Part shown: piece after piece, positions 57,707-64,000 of the stretch
Numbering within the stretch: the stretch's first letter is position 1
How the letters are laid out: every line of letters starts with the position of its first letter
Assembly: GCA_009760855.2 (NCBI GenBank)
Contig: WPIO01000001.1
Span: forward strand, 24,197,001 to 24,261,000
Reading direction: 5' to 3'
Length of the DNA stretch: 64,000 bases
From: Cristatella mucedo
Lineage: Eukaryota; Bryozoa; Phylactolaemata; Cristatellidae
The notes under the pieces: generated by a model
The model's database searches: none
What the model was told of the DNA's origin: nothing
Seen by the model: the letters and a program-made list of their open reading frames with translations, nothing else
Translations under genes and position numbers: made by a program

Positions 57707-58617
57707 AATTAGGCTTCCAAATATTTTCTTTCCTCATTTTGCAGACATTAAGGAAAAGACCGATACACGCACACCAGTTAGTATCTAATTCTGTAACTGT
57801 TCCAGTACTTGCTGATAGAGTCCCCTTTTGTCGTATCAATAATTGCTCCAGATATTAAACGGCTAATCTAAAAATGTAATCCACTGGGGACTTGCTGACG
57901 TCTTGATGTTCAGCAATGCGTTAAATCCCTCCTTTGAAAAATGATAAGATGACAAATAATTAGCTAATGCTTTTAGGAAATTAAAGTTATCAACATTATT
58001 CTCCATTCCCGTAAATAGACCTTGCTGGTTCACTCAACCTCCAATACAAAACGTATTCTTCAATACAGAATCGGGAAGTTCATCTAGGTAGAAGTATCTG
58101 CTGTTAGCCAAATCTCTTCAGCTTAGACCTAGTACAGAACCAATCAGCACAGAACTCCCATGGGACTACTAATACATTGCCGTTGCGGTTTTTGGGAGTA
58201 TTTTTGAAAATCTTCTATACAAAGTTCGCGAGCATGCTCAAAATCTTGTATTAAAGAGGAGCAATCTGCTGCAATGTTTGGAAAGTATGCTATCTGAATC
58301 GGGAGTGGCATTAGAGTATCATCGTGCGTGTTTTTGTATTTGTCATATCTTGGCATGCATGTGCTCAAGTCAGTGTCACCTTCAAATGCATTAGCCTTCT
58401 GTTATGAAACCTAGACTTTTATAACTTGACACGGGATGGCAGTTTCTTCAAGTCGGCAGATTTGTCCAGTCTCCATTCATGACCCGGTCAATGTGAAACC
58501 ACTGCGAGTCTCTGAAGTTGGCTTTTTTTTCTTATTCTGCCTTATCTTCTGCACAATCAGACAGACAGTGGTACACATAGCTAGCTTGCTCTATCAAGCT
58601 GCCGGCCCAGGCGATAT
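57707..58617. other. No recognisable feature
   Basis: Nothing supported. Confidence 0.3.
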
Positions 58618-58710
58618 GAGGAGTACTGCTGTTAATCAGGCCAGAACCGCCACTTGTAGCATAGGTCTGCAGCTGATGACCGGACGACCTGCAGTAGCTG
58701 CCCACTTTTG
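58618..58710. repeat. Dispersed repeat F, copy 2
   Basis: gagtactgctgttaatcaggcc...aggtctgcagctgatgaccgg, then acgacctgcagtagc, aligns with 45437-45530. Confidence 0.45.
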
Positions 58711-59224
58711 TCGAGTTAAGTGTAAGCCAAGTCTCTTCAGAGCTGTTTCACTGCATCGGCCAATTTTGAGCAAAGTTACGCACACATAGACCTCTCATAC
58801 AGTGAGAGTGTACGATGCCTCTTTAACTCTGGTAACTTGCTAAAATTAAATATGCTCAGCGCCTAATTTTTTAATCTGAAAACAAGCAGTTCCCGGTAAA
58901 CCGGAAAAAGAGCGAAGAAAATCATTTTAAGGGGTGCTGTTTCGAATATCTATTCATAATTAGAGTATTTATTAAAGAAAATAAATATGTAGCATAACTC
59001 ACATATCAGATACGTTATGTTAGCTTTTAAATATATTTCTTTAAATGGTATAATTATGTAGACAGAGTTAATATAGCATAATAATGTGAGCCTATTTTTT
59101 AATTACATGCTCGGGTTTCGTGCTTTTCCTTGACGGAGTCTTCCACTAGGACGGTTCCTTCCGGGGTAGGTTGTTGATGACGCGAGCACAAACATTCAGG
59201 TCCGACAAATAACTGCGAGGCACT
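58711..59224. other. AT-rich spacer before the satellite
   Basis: Strongly AT-rich at 58930-59110; no gene. Confidence 0.3.
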
Positions 59225-60282
59225 GGGATGCACTGCGATACAGCTGCCATTTTCACAATAAATATTACAACACTGGTTTTTATTCCAAATTATGCAGAAT
59301 GGTGTTGCAGATTTACCCGCTAAATTTCATGCAACTGCGCTTGCACGTTCTCGTGCTGTGGCCTCAAATAGCCCCGGTCAGCTAGCCTACGTACACATTC
59401 GAACGGTTATAAAGTTGCAATTCCGAAAAAAACTTCTTGCGATTGCGGTTTTGATTTCAAATTATCGAGAACAGCGTGCTACGTTTATCTCACTAAATTT
59501 CATGGCCTTTGCGCGTTCTCGTGCTATGGCCTCCGATGGCCGGGCCCAATTGGCAGCCAAAAGAATTGAATTGGAATAAATAAAGCTTCCATTTCCACAA
59601 AAGCTTCGCAAAACTGCGGTTTTGATTCCACATTATAGACAACAGTTACCCGCGTTTCCAGATTTTATGCAATTGTGCTTTTTGGGTTTTCATGCCCAGG
59701 CATCCGATAGCCCGGCCCTAGTTCAGCCCAAAACATTAGAACGGAAATATTATTGCCATCTCGCCAAATTTCATGCGATTTCGTTTGCACGTTGTCTTGC
59801 AATAGCCTTCAATGGTTCCGGCCAGCCAGCCTCCCTATATAAGCAAACTGAGATATAACTGCCATTTACACGATAGGCGTTTCACAGCTGCGGTTTTCAT
59901 TCCACATTATAGAAAGCAGTATTACTGGTTTTCCAACGAAATTTATCGCGTGGGCTTTCTCATGCTATGGCTTCCGATGGTCCTGGCCAGCCGGCCTCCC
60001 CACATATTCCAACTGCGATACAGCTGCAACTTCTACAAAGTTTTGAGCAACTTCGCTTTTGATTGCCTAAGTTACAGAAAACAGTGTTTCGGGCTTACCC
60101 ACAAAATTTTTCGCCGTTGAGCTTGCTCGTTCTCACGAAATGGCCTCCAATGGCCCGGGCCACCCAGCCTCACTACATAGTCGAACTGCGATACAGTTGT
60201 AATTACCCCACTATGCGCTGCGCAGCTGCGATTTTGATACCACTTTCCAGAAAACCCTGTTCCGAGTTTTCATCTCATTCTA
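59225..60282 (+). repeat. ~165-bp satellite array, direct orientation, part 1
   Basis: Tandem diverged monomers marked by ctgcgatacagctgccat, acccgccaaatttcatgcgat, ctatggcctccgatggccc and gccagcctccctacat. The first marker recurs near 59236, 59400, 59565, 59735, 59846, 60010 and 60183, mostly about 165 bp apart; the 111-bp step is a deleted monomer. Confidence 0.85.
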
Positions 60283-60632
60283 TAACAATAATAATAATAA
60301 TAATACACTTGATAAAGCGCCCTCAGAGAACTCAATCTCTCTCTAGGTGCTTTACATTTGCTGCAAAGGGAAATGCAATTGAATGGTGAGTAAAATCATA
60401 CTTGACAAACAAACAAAATGAATAACATGGTTAGGGATGACGTGCACAGGGTCAGTATGCAAATGTAGTTAGTGGCAGCATGCACAGTGTCAGCACGCAT
60501 AAGCACATGAAAAACGAATCACAGGGACCCACTAAATGCTGTCCTAAATAGGTTTGTTTTTAAATTCTTTGTAAATATGGTCAGGTCAGGGGATGTTCTG
60601 ACGCAGGTCGGGAGTTCCAGGCTTTGGGAGCA
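60283..60632 (-). mobile_element. LINE-B 3' end inserted in the satellite
   Basis: (AAT)n tail, hairpin, 3'UTR and the last RT codons (complement of SLPTCVRTSPDLT). It interrupts one satellite monomer. Confidence 0.85.
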
Positions 60633-61340
60633 ATGGCCTTTAATGGCCCGGACCAGCCAGCCTCCCTACATATTCAGACTGAAATGCAGCTGCCATTTCC
60701 ACAATATTTATCACGCAATTGGTTTTTTATTTCACTGCATTGAACTGGTGGTACGGGTTCACCCTCAAAATTTCGCACAATTGTGCATCCGTGTTCTAAC
60801 GCAATGGCCTCCGATGGTCCGGGCCGCCGTGCAATTTCGTGCTGCGATTCAACTGCCATTTCTATAATAGTGTTTGTGCAGCGTCGGTTTTGATTCCCGC
60901 AATATAGAAAGCAGTGTTCTAAGTTAATATACCAGCTTTATTGGCAAAGAGCTTTCTCGTGCTATGGCTTCCAATGGCCGTATACACCAGCCTCCACACG
61001 TAATCAAACTGCGATACAGCTGCCATTTTCAAAATAAGTATCGAGGAAATGCGGTTTTTATTTCATGCTATAGTAAACAGTTCACGGTTTTTACCAGTCA
61101 AATTTTACGCGATAGCTCTTGCCCGTTCTCATGCAAAGGCCTCAAATGGCTCGGCCCGCTCTGCATTTTTGAACTTCAATGCAGCTGCTATTACAACGAT
61201 AGGCGTCGTAAAACTGCGGTTTTGATTACTTATTATAGAAAAAAAATTCTTCCGGATTTACCCGCCAAGTTGTGTGCGATTACGCCAGGTTGTTGTATTG
61301 CTATGGCCTCTGACGATCCTGGACATTGGAAGCCATAGTA
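60633..61340 (+). repeat. Satellite array, direct orientation, part 2
   Basis: The marker ctgccatttccaca or its variants recurs near 60680, 60840, 61006 and 61172, about 165 bp apart. Confidence 0.85.
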
Positions 61341-62075
61341 TTGGAACATGCCTACCCATTGTCATGAAATTATGCGGGTAAATCCAAAACACTTGTATCT
61401 ATAACGTCGCGTCAAAGCCGTAGTTTTTTACATCACATTGTCGAAATGACAGCTCTATCGCAGTTTGAATATTTAGGGAGGCTGGTTGGTCCGGGTCATC
61501 TGAGGCCATAACACGAGAGCACCCATAGTTAATTGCACGAAATTTTGATAGTAAACCCAAAGCACGGTTTTCTGCAACGTGGAATCAAAACCGCAGTTCC
61601 TCAAAGACTATTGTGGAAATTGCAGCTGTTTCGCAGTTTGACTACGTATTGAGGCTCGCTGGCCCAAACCATATGAGGCCAAAAACAAGAGTGCACATGG
61701 GAAATTGCATGACATTTTTTGGGTCAACCCGGAACAGCGTTTTCTATACTACGGTGAAAATTGCAGCTGTATCGCCGATGGAATATGTAGGGAGGCTGGC
61801 TGGTCCGTGCAATAAGAGACCATAGAATAAAAGCGCTCACACGCTATGCAATGAAATTTGATTGGCAAACCCGGGACATGATTTTCTGTAAAGTGGTATC
61901 AAAAACCGCAGCTGCGAAATGCTTATCCAGGAAATAGATGGCAGCTCGATTGTATGGGGAGGCTGGCTGGCCCGGGCCTAAGGAGGCCATTGCATAAGAA
62001 CGCCCGTGCTCTACGCTATGAAACGTGGTTAGTAAACCCGGAACACTGGTTTCTATAATGTGGAATAAAAACCAG
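61341..62075 (-). repeat. Satellite array, inverted orientation, part 1
   Basis: The same monomers read on the opposite strand (agctgtatcgcagtttga, aggctggctggtccggg, atgaaatttxgcgggtaaa). The switch occurs at about 61340, giving a large imperfect inverted repeat. Confidence 0.8.
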
Positions 62076-62084
62076 TTTTACGAT

Positions 62085-62295
62085 GCCTTCTTCATCTGCT
62101 TTCTACTTCCTCTTCCTCATCTGCTTCCTACTTCCTCTTCTTCCTCTGCTTCCTGCTTCCTCTGCTTCCTACTTCCTCTGCTTCCTGCTTCCTCTGCTTC
62201 CTGCTTCCTCTTCTTCCTGCTTCCTCTGCTTCCTCTGCTTCCTGCTTCCTCTGCTTCCTGCTTCCTCTGCTTCCTCTGCTTCCTGCTTCTTCTGT
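62085..62295. repeat. CTTCC-rich minisatellite 1
   Basis: Units such as ctgcttcctgcttcctctgcttcc in 6/9/15-bp steps within the inverted satellite arm. Confidence 0.85.
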
Positions 62296-62439
62296 GTAAT
62301 TTGGTTGCCGTCGCGTACTGCACAGAAAGCCAGCCGACGAGAAACACCACCAGTTAATTCCACTACGCACGAAGCCGGGGGAAGCACTACTGCCGTCACG
62401 CAGACGTGAATGCTCATCGGTGCTCCTGCTGTCTATGGT

Positions 62440-62530
62440 GCAGGACCGCGGCGCTCTGATTGGTTAGCGTTGTTGCTAATCCCAAACAGTAGGAACGCTG
62501 CGCTCCGATTGGCTAGTCTAGGTCAGGTGG
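62440..62530. promoter_or_regulatory. Duplicated inverted CCAAT-type block
   Basis: gcgctctgattggttagcg and gcgctccgattggctagtc repeat 49 bp apart (GATTGG at 62458 and 62507). Such inverted CCAAT pairs occur in promoters, but no gene follows that I can support. Confidence 0.25.
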
Positions 62531-62684
62531 GCCCGCCTAGTACAGCTAAACAACATTTAGGCGAAGCCCTGACGTAGGCTGGGGTATGCATTATCACATC
62601 TCGATCTCAACACTTACCAGTTCGAGTGTCACAGCCCACTCGTACAACGATCAGGGGCAGTGCCATCATGTAAACGAAACCACA

Positions 62685-62850
62685 TTCTGCTTCCACTGCG
62701 TCCTGCTTCCACTGCGTCCTGCTTCCCGTGCGTCCTGCTTCCACTGCGTCCTGCTTCCCGTGCGTCCTGCTTCCTCTGCGTCCTGCTTCCCGTGCGTCCT
62801 GCTTCCACTGCGTCCTGCTTCCTCCGTTTCCTCCGCTTCCGCTGCTTCCG
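62685..62850. repeat. 16-bp minisatellite 2
   Basis: About nine units alternating tgcttccactgcgtcc and tgcttcccgtgcgtcc, ending in a CTCCGTTTCC run. Confidence 0.9.
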
Positions 62851-62877
62851 AAATCGCTTTAAATTTGGTGGGTTAAA

Positions 62878-63150
62878 CTGGACCATGGCTTGCTATACTT
62901 TGAAATCAAAATCGCAATTGCACGAAGCTTTTTGTTGAAATGGCTGCTGTGTCGCCGTTCGAATGTGTAAATAGGCTGGTTGACTCGGGTCATTTGAGAC
63001 CTTAGCACGAGACAGCGAAGGCGGAATTGCATGAAATTTAGTGGGTAAACTCGCAACTCCATTTTGCATAATTTGAAACCAAAACTGCAGTGTTCCGACG
63101 TTTATTGTTGAAATTGCAGTTGTATCGCAGTTATTCGTGGGACTCCAAAA
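62878..63150 (-). repeat. Satellite array, inverted orientation, part 2
   Basis: Two more monomers opposite to those at 59225 (ggctgctgtgtcgccgttcga; attgcagttgtatcgcagtta). Confidence 0.75.
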
Positions 63151-63559
63151 ACTCTACAGTTGCAAATTAGGCATTGGATTTGCACGTCGACCTCTTGGCT
63201 GTCTTTCAATGTATATGAATTCCTAGTAGTTTGATCAATGGTGTCACTAGAGGAGAGCAGTCGTGGGCGAATTCGATGGCAGCAGCAGGAAAATCCGCTA
63301 TAGGAACGAAGCTCAGAGCTAATAATATTTTGACTTGCATTCGCAGATTTTCGTCATCGCGGTATTCTGTTGCAAGATTTAAATCTTAAACCATACTCCA
63401 AAAATTCTGTAAGAGATTAAACAAGCATTGAACTAGCTTCGGCCCAGGACGATGGCTGAACAGGCATTGTGACTGTAGTTCTGACTATTGTTATTGTTTC
63501 TCAAAATCTGACAAGATGTTTGCCGCATTCAGTGCTTACATTGTTAACGAATGACGGTA
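63151..63559. other. No recognisable feature
   Basis: Nothing supported. Confidence 0.3.
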
Positions 63560-63705
63560 AGAGGTAAGGTGCTGGCTCTTCACGACCGAGGTCGTGGGTC
63601 GAATTCTACAGTTGACAATCACTTATTGCCAACTTCAAACGGTTGTGACAGCCGTTAATGCTAATCTGCCGCCATACAAATGAGGCTGTTACGTCGGCTA
63701 ATATT
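63560..63705 (+). mobile_element. S1 SINE copy
   Basis: gtaaggtgctggctcttcacgaccgaggtcgtgggtcgaattctaca head and B-box; body attgccaacttcaaacggttg; end gccgccatacaaatgaggctg. Confidence 0.65.
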
Positions 63706-64000
63706 TTTTCAATAGGAGGAAAGTGGACGTACTATTATTACTTCCAAGACAGCCGTACAACGCAATATGTGTTTTTGTATGATAGTAGTTGATTTTAAAG
63801 ACAAGCCGATTAAATCATGTACATAAAAAAATTATAGTTTCGCGCATTTGTCATGCGCGATATTGTCGAGGTTGCTAGCAATTCGTGCTTTCGTCGTTGC
63901 GCTTTTGTCTTGTCCGCTTTTGTCGGAGTGTCCGAGTCAATCTACCGCAATCCACTGGATTTAACCGCAAACCAAAAAATCTAATGCGATAATAATAATA
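63706..64000. other. No recognisable feature; possible tail of a further retroelement at the edge
   Basis: The window ends in aataataata at 63989-64000, as LINE-B minus-strand tails do, but the element itself would lie outside. Confidence 0.25.

Noticed and set aside
56412-57839. Complete 475-residue RT protein
   Set aside because: Homology starts only at motif A near 57706; the upstream codons are chance flank and the first codon is TTG.
62025-62420. Long Cys/Leu/Ser-rich or Arg/Lys/Gln-rich proteins in both strands
   Set aside because: Translations of the CTTCC minisatellite in every frame; no gene context.
59225-63150. CRISPR-like repeat array
   Set aside because: Monomers are about 165 bp, diverged, with no short identical repeats or unique spacers; the DNA is eukaryotic satellite.

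Overview
This is eukaryotic, animal-type nuclear DNA, not prokaryotic. It has no operons or tightly packed genes. It is filled with 5'-truncated CR1/L2-like LINE retrotransposons, tRNA-headed SINEs, hAT-type MITEs, an LTR-element remnant, a ~165-bp satellite and (CT)n/(CATA)n microsatellites. LINEs ending in a hairpin plus (ATT)n, with SINEs sharing that 3' end, point to an invertebrate or basal chordate. The sequence alone does not identify the lineage. All names such as LINE-A, LINE-B, S1 and S2 are mine.

Layout. 1-9 kb: fragments of LINE-B on both strands, including a copy with an inverted 5' piece (7267-8507) inserted at the tail of another copy. 9-14 kb: a cluster of S1 SINEs, short LINE-B ends and a GC-rich stretch carrying an unknown dispersed repeat E. 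14-17 kb: two LINE-A copies in a row. 17-19 kb: a LINE-B copy split by a gag-bearing LTR remnant, then an S2 SINE split by a 238-bp hAT MITE with a perfect 8-bp duplication. 20-23 kb: an old LINE-A copy with endonuclease and reverse transcriptase remains, itself split by an S1 SINE. 24-32 kb: more LINE-B. 32.0-32.8 kb: secreted-protein gene 2 on the minus strand. 33-42 kb: sparse DNA with a 115-bp hAT MITE, a second long copy of repeat E and a long decayed LINE. 42.8-44.1 kb: an internally deleted LINE-B. 44-51 kb: sparse. 52.2-53.5 kb: secreted-protein gene 1 on the plus strand with a possible alternative first exon. 54.9-57.7 kb: LINE-B, then the youngest LINE-A (open frame of about 430 element codons). 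59.2-63.2 kb: the satellite array, with an orientation switch near 61.34 kb and two CTTCC-rich minisatellites.

The best candidates for host genes are two two-exon genes (52903-53541 plus; 32027-32760 minus), not obvious from single open frames. Each starts with a 13-codon exon ending in a phase-0 GTACGT donor. Each has a TATA-like box 90-92 bp before the ATG and a signal peptide completed across the splice. The mature proteins are Ser/Thr-rich with three N-glycosylation sequons, two cysteines and a basic C-terminus. A third 13-codon hydrophobic exon with the same donor lies at 52191-52229. I do not recognise the family; it is the main lead here. The gene models are inferences and no transcript evidence was available.

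The mobile elements fit together: LINE-B probably supplies the machinery for S2 SINEs that share its 3' hairpin, and the nested insertions give a relative age order.
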